This document shows positions 13,512 to 20,685 of a stretch of 34,232 nucleotides of DNA, piece by piece. The notes beneath the pieces were generated by a model. The model was not told the DNA's origin. It worked only from the letters and a program-made list of their open reading frames with translations, and ran no database searches. How positions within the stretch are numbered: the stretch's first letter is position 1; every line of letters begins with the position of its first letter. The stretch is from an uncultured Thiotrichaceae bacterium (GTDB lineage Bacteria; Pseudomonadota; Gammaproteobacteria; Thiotrichales; Thiotrichaceae): the NCBI GenBank assembly GCA_902727945.1, contig CACVAV010000112.1, forward strand, positions 1 to 34,232, read 5' to 3'. The position numbers were made by a program, and so were the translations under genes.

Positions 13512-14343
13512 CCCAGAAATTTTCAGGCAGAATAAAGACACGGGATTGTTCTTTACCTTCGGTGTGCCTGACGCAACAGGCGGGTTCCGGCGGCATAGTG
13601 ACGAGTGGTTTTGTCTGGTGTTTATTCATGTCTTCCAGCGGGGCCAGCCAGTCTTTTTTCTTCAGCTGGCTGTAGTTTATGCCGTGTTCTGCTGAGTTAT
13701 CGCTGTAATTATGCCAATGTCCATGCAGGTGATTCGGGTGAGTGAAGGTGGTTTCTGCTTTAATGTCCGGTGGGTAGAATAAACGACCTTTTATGATGCA
13801 GGCGTATTCATCCACATCATAAGGCACCAAACCCGGGTACTTGCGACTGAGTTGTGTTTGGTGGCTACATAAGTGATCGAATTTTTTATCCAGTCGATCC
13901 TTTAATCCCGGGCCATGCCAGTTGGCCATATGATTGAGTCCGTCCTTTCCCAGATAAAACTTCACCGCGACTTCTATGTGAATAATTTTTCCGGTATTCA
14001 GGTCTCTGACTAAGTAGTCGATTTCGCCCAGCGTTGTGTGCTGATTTCTTAGCGGGAACTGGTTGAGTAATAGTTCATAACCGGGTGTTGTTTGTAGCCA
14101 GAAAGCCATCAGCGTTTCAAAATAATGTCCCAACCGGTGTGACTTGAGTTTTTCCAGGGCAGCTTCCAGTTCAGCTGGATTTTCATCCAGTTGCTGTAAT
14201 TGAGGACGGTATGTTTGATATTCCTGCTCAAATTTTTCTGCACCCCACCAATTTGTTCCTGCGATGAAGCCACTAATCATTGGCGGGCTTCGGATGACCC
14301 AGGCCAAATCCTGTACACAGCGATGTTTGAAGTGTTCAGTCAT
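13465..14343 (-). CDS. DUF1853 family protein, possible PD-(D/E)XK nuclease fold
   Basis: A 292-residue soluble protein of the DUF1853 family (N-terminal CVQDLAWVIRSPPMI and GHYFETLMAFWL are typical). Residues 105-131 read LGEIDYLVRD and IHIEVAVKFYLG. This pattern of Asp109 followed by Glu124 and Lys128 on adjacent strands resembles the core of PD-(D/E)XK nucleases. I infer the fold; activity is unproven. Its start overlaps the stop of the upstream gene by ATGA, so the two are translated together. Its C-terminal 15 codons lie over the end of the xrtH-associated gene on the other strand. Confidence 0.75.
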   Translation of the reverse strand: MTEHFKHRCVQDLAWVIRSPPMISGFIAGTNWWGAEKFEQEYQTYRPQLQQLDENPAELEAALEKLKSHRLGHYFETLMAFWLQTTPGYELLLNQFPLRNQHTTLGEIDYLVRDLNTGKIIHIEVAVKFYLGKDGLNHMANWHGPGLKDRLDKKFDHLCSHQTQLSRKYPGLVPYDVDEYACIIKGRLFYPPDIKAETTFTHPNHLHGHWHNYSDNSAEHGINYSQLKKKDWLAPLEDMNKHQTKPLVTMPPEPACCVRHTEGKEQSRVFILPENFWANVQIHDLAAVPIQS

Positions 14344-15329
14344 TTGCCCAAATCAGGTTTTTTTGCATGGTGTTTCCAGCTTCGCAAATCAACTACTGTC
14401 TCACTACTTGAGTGCTGGTTGTGCGAGCTGCCTAGCAGTACCGCCGGGTTGCCATCAATAAACTCACTAATCAGCCGTAGCTTAAGGCTGTTGGGGTAGA
14501 GCGTGCTGACCTGGTCATTTTCCAAAGCATCCGCTTCTTCCTTAGTCAATGAATTGACGAGTAATTCCCAGCGCTGAGTCAGCGTTTCCTGTAGTTGATC
14601 CCGGTTCTTTTCCAGGCGGGACAAAGCGTCTTCGGGCAGTGATTCCAGATAGGCGTCCAGATTCTCCATCACATTATCGTTGTGCACATCATCCAGTGTG
14701 TCGATGATGTCCTGCAGCCATTCCTTCTCAGCTTCATGTGCAAAGTGATCACTGGTTTTTGTGGCCTGACCATTGGTGACCATGTTATTTTTAGTGCCGT
14801 GTTTTTGCCAGAGGATATTGAGTCGCTGAGTATATTGGTGCAGGTAGTGTGTCGCGCTTTCTTCTGTATTCTCTTTGTCAGTATCCGCCGACTGTTTGTC
14901 GTTATTCGCAGTGAAGGACACAGGGGGGATGTGTGAACTGCTCAGGCAGGCCTGATAAAGCGTACTGACATATTGGAAAGCATCAAAGGTGAACGACACG
15001 ATGTTTTCGTCGAAGTCGTCGGCTTCGGGGCTTAATTCCAGGCTGAGAAAAGGTTCATAGTGCTCAAATATAATATCCCAGCTGATTTCGCCGTCATGGT
15101 GCCGGACTACCACATTAGATTCGATCTGAAAGTCGGGGTTATCCGGTGAGGTGCTGACTATCAGGTATTCGCCGGGGCTTCTGGCGCTGTCGACCAGTGC
15201 ACTAAAGTCGATAAACTCCAGAGGTGCATTAAATACCTGTGCAGGGCTTTGGTAATTATCCTGCACGCTCAGGTAAGTGCGGGGGTAACCCCCTTCGAGT
15301 ACAAACATCATTGAAAGGCTTTGATTCAT
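14340..15329 (-). CDS. Hypothetical acidic protein coupled to DUF1853
   Basis: A 329-residue soluble protein that I do not recognise. It begins MNQSLSMMFVLEGGYPRTYL, with no signal peptide or membrane helix. The N-terminal half (about 1-135) looks globular with beta-strand-like stretches (GEYLIVSTSP, SNVVVRHHDGEISWDIIF). The middle (about 140-205) is polar and probably flexible. Residues about 205-270 are rich in Glu, Asp and Leu and predict as helices. The stop overlaps the DUF1853 start (ATGA). No Shine-Dalgarno is evident; an internal Met7 is a possible start. The coupling suggests a joint function with DUF1853 (inference). Confidence 0.65.
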   Translation of the reverse strand: MNQSLSMMFVLEGGYPRTYLSVQDNYQSPAQVFNAPLEFIDFSALVDSARSPGEYLIVSTSPDNPDFQIESNVVVRHHDGEISWDIIFEHYEPFLSLELSPEADDFDENIVSFTFDAFQYVSTLYQACLSSSHIPPVSFTANNDKQSADTDKENTEESATHYLHQYTQRLNILWQKHGTKNNMVTNGQATKTSDHFAHEAEKEWLQDIIDTLDDVHNDNVMENLDAYLESLPEDALSRLEKNRDQLQETLTQRWELLVNSLTKEEADALENDQVSTLYPNSLKLRLISEFIDGNPAVLLGSSHNQHSSSETVVDLRSWKHHAKKPDLGK

Positions 15330-15499
15330 GGACGAATTGTATCATTCAAATGCTGGTTTCTGCATTGGTAGTAGCTGTAGTGGTGGTAAATGATCTATGC
15401 TTTGTTGCGTAGCGCCGGGTGTCAGTTGTTGTGGCTGCCGGATAAGCTTGGCCTGATGCAGTTTTATGTGTCTGGTTTTATTGGTAATTAGGATTAAGT

Positions 15500-16432
15500 A
15501 TGGTTGAGTGGATATTAAATCGTGTTGGCGATGTTTTGCTGGCGTTATTGATTATGGTGATCACGATATGGTGTTTGTTAACTCAGCCCGTTTTATCTTT
15601 TTCATCAGGTAACTCACCAGAGCTGGGCATGGATCCGGAGCTGTTAGGCAGTCGTATACTTGAAATGGCTTCTGTCGCAGAAACGCAGGCGGATCAACAG
15701 TCGCGATTTGATGCAACTGCAGCGTATTTGTCAGAGAATTTGAGTAATGCGGGTGTTGTGGATGTGGCGGATCGTGGTGAAAATCTGCATATTATTCATT
15801 TGCAAATGGGTAGTCAGAAAAAGCGTAAGTTATTCATTGGTATGCACTATGTGGTAACGGCGAATCAAATTCCTGAAATTATTCGCACAGCGGTCAGCCT
15901 GGTTGAGCTGACTAATTTGTTGGCCGCGCAGGATCAAATGAATATGCAGCTGGACCTGACTATTTTTCTGCATAAAGACGATGAGCGTAGTCAGCTTTAT
16001 GAAACCTTGTCTGATGCAAGTGTTTATCATGTTGATCAGCTAACATTGAAGCGTAAAGCTGATGATATTGGTTTGTTATTTACGCCGGGCTTGCGGATTC
16101 CTGATGCTGTCTATGCTACTGAGCAATGGCGTTATTTTGACCTTTTACTGCCTTCAACCCGTACTGAACTCAGTATATTCGGACGGCTTAGAGATGTCTG
16201 GCAGCTACGGTATTTGAAGGTAGGTTTGAATTCACAAGGTATGTCATCTGTTAATTCTTTGAGTATTCCTGTTAATTTCCCCGGTGCAAGTGATTCTCCG
16301 CTGAAGTTTTATTGGGAGCGTGATTTACCGGTAATGTTGGTCAGATCTAATGCACTAAAAATAAAAAATAGTTATGATTCCTATTCAAAATTCATATCCG
16401 CGCTATTTGGATTAATAAAAAATGGCGGTTAA
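15500..16432 (+). CDS. Membrane-anchored M28 peptidase-like protein lacking metal ligands
   Basis: A 310-residue protein with one N-terminal membrane helix (about 9-32) and the rest probably periplasmic. Residues 50-165 follow the layout of M28 zinc peptidases: SRILEMASV, RFDATAAYLSENLSNAG, KLFIGMHYVVT, then a helix VSLVELTNLLA and a strand LDLTIFLHKDDE. The first ligand, His116, is kept in MHYVV, but the following Asp of the family HYD motif, the DDN-type motif and the catalytic Glu-Glu are not visible. I infer a non-catalytic relative. The family match is from pattern recognition and is tentative. AGGA lies 6 nt before the ATG. It sits just upstream of rnpB. Confidence 0.55.
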   Translation: MVEWILNRVGDVLLALLIMVITIWCLLTQPVLSFSSGNSPELGMDPELLGSRILEMASVAETQADQQSRFDATAAYLSENLSNAGVVDVADRGENLHIIHLQMGSQKKRKLFIGMHYVVTANQIPEIIRTAVSLVELTNLLAAQDQMNMQLDLTIFLHKDDERSQLYETLSDASVYHVDQLTLKRKADDIGLLFTPGLRIPDAVYATEQWRYFDLLLPSTRTELSIFGRLRDVWQLRYLKVGLNSQGMSSVNSLSIPVNFPGASDSPLKFYWERDLPVMLVRSNALKIKNSYDSYSKFISALFGLIKNGG

Positions 16433-16508
16433 TTAAGCTAAATGCTGCACTTTAACGCATTAATTAAGGTGTAGCTCTCATTGAATTAGGGCTTTTTCTA
16501 TTTTTTTC

Positions 16509-16517
16509 TGGTATAAA
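16509..16517 (+). promoter_or_regulatory. Extended -10 promoter of rnpB
   Basis: TGGTATAAA (16509-16517) carries the TGn extension and a TATAAA -10 hexamer. It lies 7 nt before the expected 5' end of the RNA. No good -35 hexamer is present at 17 nt, as is common with extended -10 promoters. Confidence 0.55.
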
Positions 16518-16523
16518 TCTCCT

Positions 16524-16889
16524 CAGCCGATCGGGCAATCGCTGCTTTACTGTGTATTTACGCAGTAAAGGGGAGGAAAGTCCGGGCTCCATAGGGTAGG
16601 ACGCCAGGTAACGCCTGGGCAGCGCAAGCTGACGGAAAGTGCCACAGAAAATATACCGCCTGATGGTCTGATTTACTTCAGTCTTCAGGTAAGGGTGAAA
16701 TGGTGCGGTAAGAGCGCACCGCGCAGTCGGCAACGATTGTGGCAGGGTAAACCCCGTCCGGAGCAAGACCAAATAGGAATGCGCTGGTGTGACCCGCACT
16801 GCATTCGGGTAGGTTGCTAAAGAGGTGTGGCGACACACTTCGTAGATGAATGATTGTCCTCGACAGAACCCGGCTTACAGATCGGCTAT
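16524..16889 (+). ncRNA. rnpB: RNase P RNA (type A)
   Basis: The catalytic RNA of ribonuclease P, which matures the 5' ends of tRNAs. P1 is formed by AGCCGATC (16525-16532) and GATCGGCT (16880-16887), with a T-rich tail after it. The universal blocks are present: GAGGAAAGTCCGGGCTCC near 16573-16590, CAGGTAACGCCTGG, GGTAAGGGTGAAA, GTGCGGTAAGAGCGCACC, GGAGCAAG with CCAAATAGG, TAGATGAATGATTGTCC, and ACAGAACCCGGCTTA before the end. Order and spacing match E. coli M1 RNA. Long open frames on the minus strand across it are chance. The gene lies between the M28-like gene and the dcw promoter. Confidence 0.97.
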
Positions 16890-16914
16890 TTTTCTGCTTT
16901 TATTTTGCGCATAA

Positions 16915-16947
16915 AGCATTAACTTAAAGTAATTTATCGTTAATGCT
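16915..16947. repeat. Inverted repeat downstream of rnpB
   Basis: Perfect 9-bp arms AGCATTAAC (16915-16923) and GTTAATGCT (16939-16947) with a 15-nt loop. It lies 28 nt after the RNase P RNA. A T-run (ATTTTTTT) follows about 15 nt later rather than directly, so it may stabilise the 3' end or help termination. Confidence 0.4.
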
Positions 16948-17028
16948 GCGTAAATCCTTGATTTTTTTCTCTCCATAATAAATTCTATGAGAAATTCCTT
17001 GCTTATTTATTGCCAAGTTCCTGCTGTT

Positions 17029-17051
17029 TAAGGGGTTTTTCCCTTATTTTA
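17029..17051 (+). terminator. Small hairpin with T-rich tail before the dcw promoter
   Basis: TAAGGG (17029-17034) and CCCTTA (17041-17046) form a 6-bp stem with a 6-nt loop, followed by TTTTA. It could stop transcripts coming from rnpB just before the mraZ promoter. The stem is short, so this is tentative. Confidence 0.4.
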
Positions 17052-17080
17052 TTGACAGTGTGGGGAAGAGTTTCTATCAT
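17052..17080 (+). promoter_or_regulatory. Main dcw promoter (Pmra-like)
   Basis: TTGACA (17052-17057), a spacer of exactly 17 nt, and TATCAT (17075-17080, five of six matches) make a near-consensus sigma70 promoter. Transcription should begin near 17087, directly at the MraZ boxes. It is the only strong promoter I see for the whole division cluster. Confidence 0.8.
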
Positions 17081-17089
17081 TTGGGTATT

Positions 17090-17119
17090 AGTGGCGAAAA
17101 GTGGTGGAAAGTGGTTTAT
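17090..17119 (+). promoter_or_regulatory. MraZ-binding boxes, three direct repeats
   Basis: AGTGG occurs at 17090, 17100 and 17110, each beginning a 10-nt unit. Direct repeats with a TGG core and a 10-nt period just after the -10 of the mraZ promoter are how MraZ recognises its own operator in other bacteria. Binding here would overlap the transcription start and repress the cluster. Confidence 0.75.
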
Positions 17120-17161
17120 TTTGTCTTTCGGTGGGCCGGGAAGGTGAATCACTCAATATAA

Positions 17162-17620
17162 ATGTTTCGTGGTATATCGAATATCTCAATTGATGTAAAA
17201 GGCCGTCTGTCTATGCCGGCGAAGTATCGTGAAGCCATTGCGGAAAGTGCGGCGGGGCAAATCGTCGTCACTGTTGATCATATGGATAAGTGCCTGTTGG
17301 TCTACCCGATGGATCATTGGGAAAAAGTTGAGCGTACCTTGATGGGCCTGCCAAACATGAATCGTCGGGTGCGTAATATGCAGCGCCTGATTCTGGGGCA
17401 TGCTGCGGAATTAGAGTTGGATGGACAGGGACGTATATTATTGCCTGCGCCTTTACGTGATTATGCCGGATTGGGTAAGAAAGCAGTGTTAGTGGGTCAG
17501 GCAACAAAATTTGAATTGTGGGATGCAGATGTTTGGGCAGAGGCCCGTGATAGCTGGCTAGAAGAGGCTCAGTCTGATGATGATGAGGCGAATGCACTTC
17601 TTGACCAGGTTTCTATGTAA
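17162..17620 (+). CDS. mraZ: Transcriptional regulator MraZ
   Basis: A 152-residue DNA-binding protein, the same length as in E. coli, made of two AbrB-like repeats. The first carries IDVKGRLSMPAKYRE (about 10-24) and the second LDGQGRILLPAPLRDYA (about 86-102). MraZ represses the dcw promoter through repeats such as those at 17090-17119 and can affect other genes when overproduced. It is the first gene of the cluster, about 75 nt after the predicted transcription start, and its stop overlaps the rsmH start by one base (TAATG). The Shine-Dalgarno is weak, which could limit its level. Confidence 0.97.
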   Translation: MFRGISNISIDVKGRLSMPAKYREAIAESAAGQIVVTVDHMDKCLLVYPMDHWEKVERTLMGLPNMNRRVRNMQRLILGHAAELELDGQGRILLPAPLRDYAGLGKKAVLVGQATKFELWDADVWAEARDSWLEEAQSDDDEANALLDQVSM

Positions 17621-18582
17621 TGCAGCCTGAATCGCTATTTGATCATGAAACCGTGCTGCTTGGCGAAGCGGTTCTGGCACTTGATATAAAGCCCTCTGGT
17701 GTGTATGTCGATGGTACCTACGGTCGGGGTGGGCACTCTGAACGAATTCTTTCTCAACTGGGTAATGCTGGTCGCCTGGTAGTGGTTGATAAAGATCCTG
17801 AAGCGATTGCGGATGCGCAAGCGAAGTATGCCTCAGATAGCCGGGTAAGTGTCTGGCAGGGTTCGTTCCGTGATTTTTCGGTGGCGGTGACAGCTGCTGG
17901 TGTTGAGAGTGGTAAAATTGATGGTTTATTGTTAGATCTGGGTGTGTCATCGCCTCAGTTAGATGATGCAAGTCGCGGTTTCAGCTTCATGCGTGAAGGT
18001 GGGCTGGATATGCGAATGAACCCCGATGAAGGTGTCAGTGCTGCTCAATGGTTGTTTGAGAGTACTGAAAAAGAAATAGCTGATGTTTTGTGGCGATATG
18101 GTGAGGAGCGGTTTTCCAAACGTATAGCCCGGGCAATCAAATCCAAGTGTGCGGAAAAGGAAAAGCCGCTGGAGACCACTTTGGAGTTAGCTGACCTGAT
18201 TGTGGCAGCAACTCCCAATAAACGTGAGCCAGGTAAGCACCCTGCCACACGGAGTTTTCAGGCTATACGTATAAAAATAAATCAGGAGCTGGAAGATGTT
18301 GAGCAGTGTTTGCATCGTGCAGTTGATTCACTATTACCGAATGGGCGCTTGGTCGTGATTAGTTTTCATTCTCTGGAAGATCGGGTCGTTAAGCACTTTA
18401 TGCGGGATATGTCCCGTACTCCCCGTTTACCCAAAGGGTTGCCCGTTCCTGATTCAGAAATTCCGGCGCGTATGCGTTTAATCGGTAAAGCATCAAAAGC
18501 ATCACAGGGTGAGGTGTCGGTTAATCCCCGCTCCCGTAGTGCGATTATGCGTGTTGCTGAAATGAACGCACCGGCGGTTTGA
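17620..18582 (+). CDS. rsmH: 16S rRNA m4C1402 methyltransferase RsmH
   Basis: A 320-residue SAM-dependent enzyme that methylates N4 of C1402 in 16S rRNA. The SAM-binding motif is VDGTYGRGGHSE (30-41), followed by VVVDKDPEAI and the conserved LLLDLGVSSPQLDDASRGFSF. An all-helical insert domain (about 115-215) and QAIRIKINQELE, VVISFHSLEDRVVKHFM and NPRSRSAIMRV near the C-terminus are typical. The ATG overlaps the mraZ stop by one base. This gene (formerly mraW) is the usual second member of the dcw cluster. Confidence 0.98.
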   Translation: MQPESLFDHETVLLGEAVLALDIKPSGVYVDGTYGRGGHSERILSQLGNAGRLVVVDKDPEAIADAQAKYASDSRVSVWQGSFRDFSVAVTAAGVESGKIDGLLLDLGVSSPQLDDASRGFSFMREGGLDMRMNPDEGVSAAQWLFESTEKEIADVLWRYGEERFSKRIARAIKSKCAEKEKPLETTLELADLIVAATPNKREPGKHPATRSFQAIRIKINQELEDVEQCLHRAVDSLLPNGRLVVISFHSLEDRVVKHFMRDMSRTPRLPKGLPVPDSEIPARMRLIGKASKASQGEVSVNPRSRSAIMRVAEMNAPAV

Positions 18583-18583
18583 T

Positions 18584-18856
18584 ATGGGGCGTTGGGAATT
18601 TGGGGGGGTAGCTGCTCTCTATGTGTTGGTGGTAGTCATGGCGGTGATGGTGGTGGCCAACCGGCACCATGCGCGACAGCTTTTTGTGGAATACCAGCAA
18701 CTGGAAAAAGAACGGGATGTATTGAATGCCAGCTGGAGTCGTTTGACACTGGAGCGTAGTACCCGCCTTAATCAGGTTTATGTCGAACGTCGCGCCAAGC
18801 GTGAATTAGGTATGAATAAACCTTCATCTGACAACATCAGGATTATCAGAGAATGA
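18584..18856 (+). CDS. ftsL: Cell division protein FtsL
   Basis: A 90-residue bitopic membrane protein with a very short cytoplasmic start, one membrane helix (about 8-26) and a periplasmic coiled coil (about 30-65, rich in Leu, Glu and Arg). FtsL forms a complex with FtsB and FtsQ that activates FtsW-FtsI. It is shorter than E. coli FtsL (121) mainly because the cytoplasmic tail is reduced. Identification rests on topology, the ELGMNKPSSDNIRII ending and the position between rsmH and ftsI. It starts one base after the rsmH stop, and its own stop overlaps the ftsI ATG. Confidence 0.9.
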   Translation: MGRWEFGGVAALYVLVVVMAVMVVANRHHARQLFVEYQQLEKERDVLNASWSRLTLERSTRLNQVYVERRAKRELGMNKPSSDNIRIIRE

Positions 18857-20685
18857 GTCGTCGCAAAGTGGTATCACCTATTTTTCAGGGAAGACGTTTT
18901 TTCCTGATGCTGGCGTTGATCTCCGTAATTGGGGTGCTGATGCTGCGTGCTGCCTGGTTAGAAGTTTATCAGCAGGAGATGCTTCAGGAGCAAGCAGGTA
19001 AGCGTCAGAACAGGATAGTCTCTGTTGCAGCTTACCGTGGGATGATTACTGACCGCAATGGCGAGCCAATGGCGGTTTCTTCTCCGGTGGAGTCCTTGTG
19101 GTGTAACCCAAAAAAATTATTGGCCGTCTATAAAGAGCTGCGTGACGAGTTTGATGTTGCGACTCAACAGGCGGCTGAGGCTGAGGACGAAGATGCCTCT
19201 GCCAGTGCTCACGTGGCCGGTTTGCGTTTTACTAAGCTCAAGGAGGGTTTGGGGCGGATTGAGGAGGTGCTGGAGCTGGAGGCTGGTGAGTTGCTGGATA
19301 AGCTGGAAGGTGCTGGTGATAAACACTTTTTTTATCTGGGACGGCATTTGCCGCCTGAGCTGGCTGATGAAGTGTTGGAATTGGATTTGCCCGGCGTTGC
19401 GAGTACCTCTGAATACCGCCGTTTTTACCCTTTAGCTGAAACATCCGGTCACGTGGTCGGAATGACTAATATTGATGGTGTCGGGCTTGAGGGCGTGGAA
19501 AAAGCCATGAACGACCATCTGGCTGGTCGCAATGGTAAGAAACGTGTGGTGCTGGATGGCCGCAGGCGGGTTATTGAAAATATTGAAAGTATTGAAGATA
19601 TGGTGCCAGGGCAATCGGCACAGCTGAGTATTGATCAGCGCATTCAGTACATGGCTTACAAAGCGCTAAAAACTCAGGTTTACAAGCTCAAGGCACAGGC
19701 CGGTTCTCTGGTAGTGTTGGACGCGCGCAGTGGCGAAATTCTGGCGATGGCAAACCTGCCATCATTTAACCCCAATAACCGTAAGCAGCTTGAGGCTTAC
19801 CGCTACCGGAATCGTGCAGTCACCGATAAGTTTGAACCGGGTTCAACATTAAAGCCGCTGACGATTGCTGCTGCCTTAGAGGCCAGAGTGATCGGTGCTG
19901 ATGTTGAAATAAATACTTCGCCGGGTCATCTGACTTTTGGTAAGTATACGATAAGAGATCCGGGGAACTATGGTTCACTTTCGTTGGGCGCGATTCTGTC
20001 GAAGTCCAGTAATGTGGGCGCCAGCCGTGTAGCCCTTCTGATGAATCCGCGTGATCACTGGATGTTTTTGAATCGTGTGGGTTTCGGGCGGGTGCCCAAT
20101 GCCGGGCTTTCCGGTGAGACCAGTGGTCAGTTAGGTAACTATAGTAAATGGGGCAAGGTTGACCGTGCTTCGCATGGTTATGGTTATGGTTTGTCAACCA
20201 GTTTGCTGCAAATTACTCATGCTTATTCGCCCTTCGCTGCTGATGGTAAATTGATGCCAGCCACCATTTACAAGCGTAATGAGCCTGTGCCGGGGCAACA
20301 AGTGATGTCCCGCGAAACTGCGCATACTGTTCTGAAGATGATGGAATCAGTGGTTCAGGAAGGTGGCACAGGTAAGCGCGCGATGGTGGATGGCTATCGG
20401 GTAGCCGGTAAGACCGGTACAGCCTATAAATACATCAATGGCAAGTACCGTAAAGATAAGTACCTCACCAGTTTTATCGGTATTGCGCCAGCCAGCCAGC
20501 CAAGGTTAGTGGTTGCTGTGCAGATTGATGAGCCTAAGCTGGATAGCAGTGGTGGTCGTGCTGCTGCGCCGGTATTTTCTAAAGTGATGACTGAATCTCT
20601 CCGCTTGTTGGATGTTCCGCCGGATGATTTGCCGGAAGTGAAACAGGCTGAAACGATGACCTCAACAAAGGAGGGTGCTACATGA
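18853..20685 (+). CDS. ftsI: Septal peptidoglycan transpeptidase FtsI (PBP3)
   Basis: A 610-residue class B penicillin-binding protein that crosslinks septal peptidoglycan. It has a membrane helix at about 15-36, a pedestal domain (about 55-235) and a transpeptidase domain (about 250-590) with S331-TLK (SxxK), SSN at 385-387 and KTG at 520-522. Compared with E. coli PBP3 (588) it is longer, mostly through an Ala/Glu/Asp-rich insert at about 104-120 and a helical stretch to about 153 in the pedestal. The start overlaps the ftsL stop (ATGA). It works with FtsW, encoded later in the same cluster. Confidence 0.97.
   Translation: MSRRKVVSPIFQGRRFFLMLALISVIGVLMLRAAWLEVYQQEMLQEQAGKRQNRIVSVAAYRGMITDRNGEPMAVSSPVESLWCNPKKLLAVYKELRDEFDVATQQAAEAEDEDASASAHVAGLRFTKLKEGLGRIEEVLELEAGELLDKLEGAGDKHFFYLGRHLPPELADEVLELDLPGVASTSEYRRFYPLAETSGHVVGMTNIDGVGLEGVEKAMNDHLAGRNGKKRVVLDGRRRVIENIESIEDMVPGQSAQLSIDQRIQYMAYKALKTQVYKLKAQAGSLVVLDARSGEILAMANLPSFNPNNRKQLEAYRYRNRAVTDKFEPGSTLKPLTIAAALEARVIGADVEINTSPGHLTFGKYTIRDPGNYGSLSLGAILSKSSNVGASRVALLMNPRDHWMFLNRVGFGRVPNAGLSGETSGQLGNYSKWGKVDRASHGYGYGLSTSLLQITHAYSPFAADGKLMPATIYKRNEPVPGQQVMSRETAHTVLKMMESVVQEGGTGKRAMVDGYRVAGKTGTAYKYINGKYRKDKYLTSFIGIAPASQPRLVVAVQIDEPKLDSSGGRAAAPVFSKVMTESLRLLDVPPDDLPEVKQAETMTSTKEGAT

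Noticed and set aside
16464..16838. A 124-codon open frame on the minus strand
   Set aside because: It lies across the RNase P RNA, whose conserved blocks and P1 stem explain the sequence. The peptide resembles no family.
17090..17119. A short CRISPR-like repeat
   Set aside because: Three 5-nt repeats at 10-nt spacing in front of mraZ are MraZ boxes. No array of spacers exists anywhere in the window.
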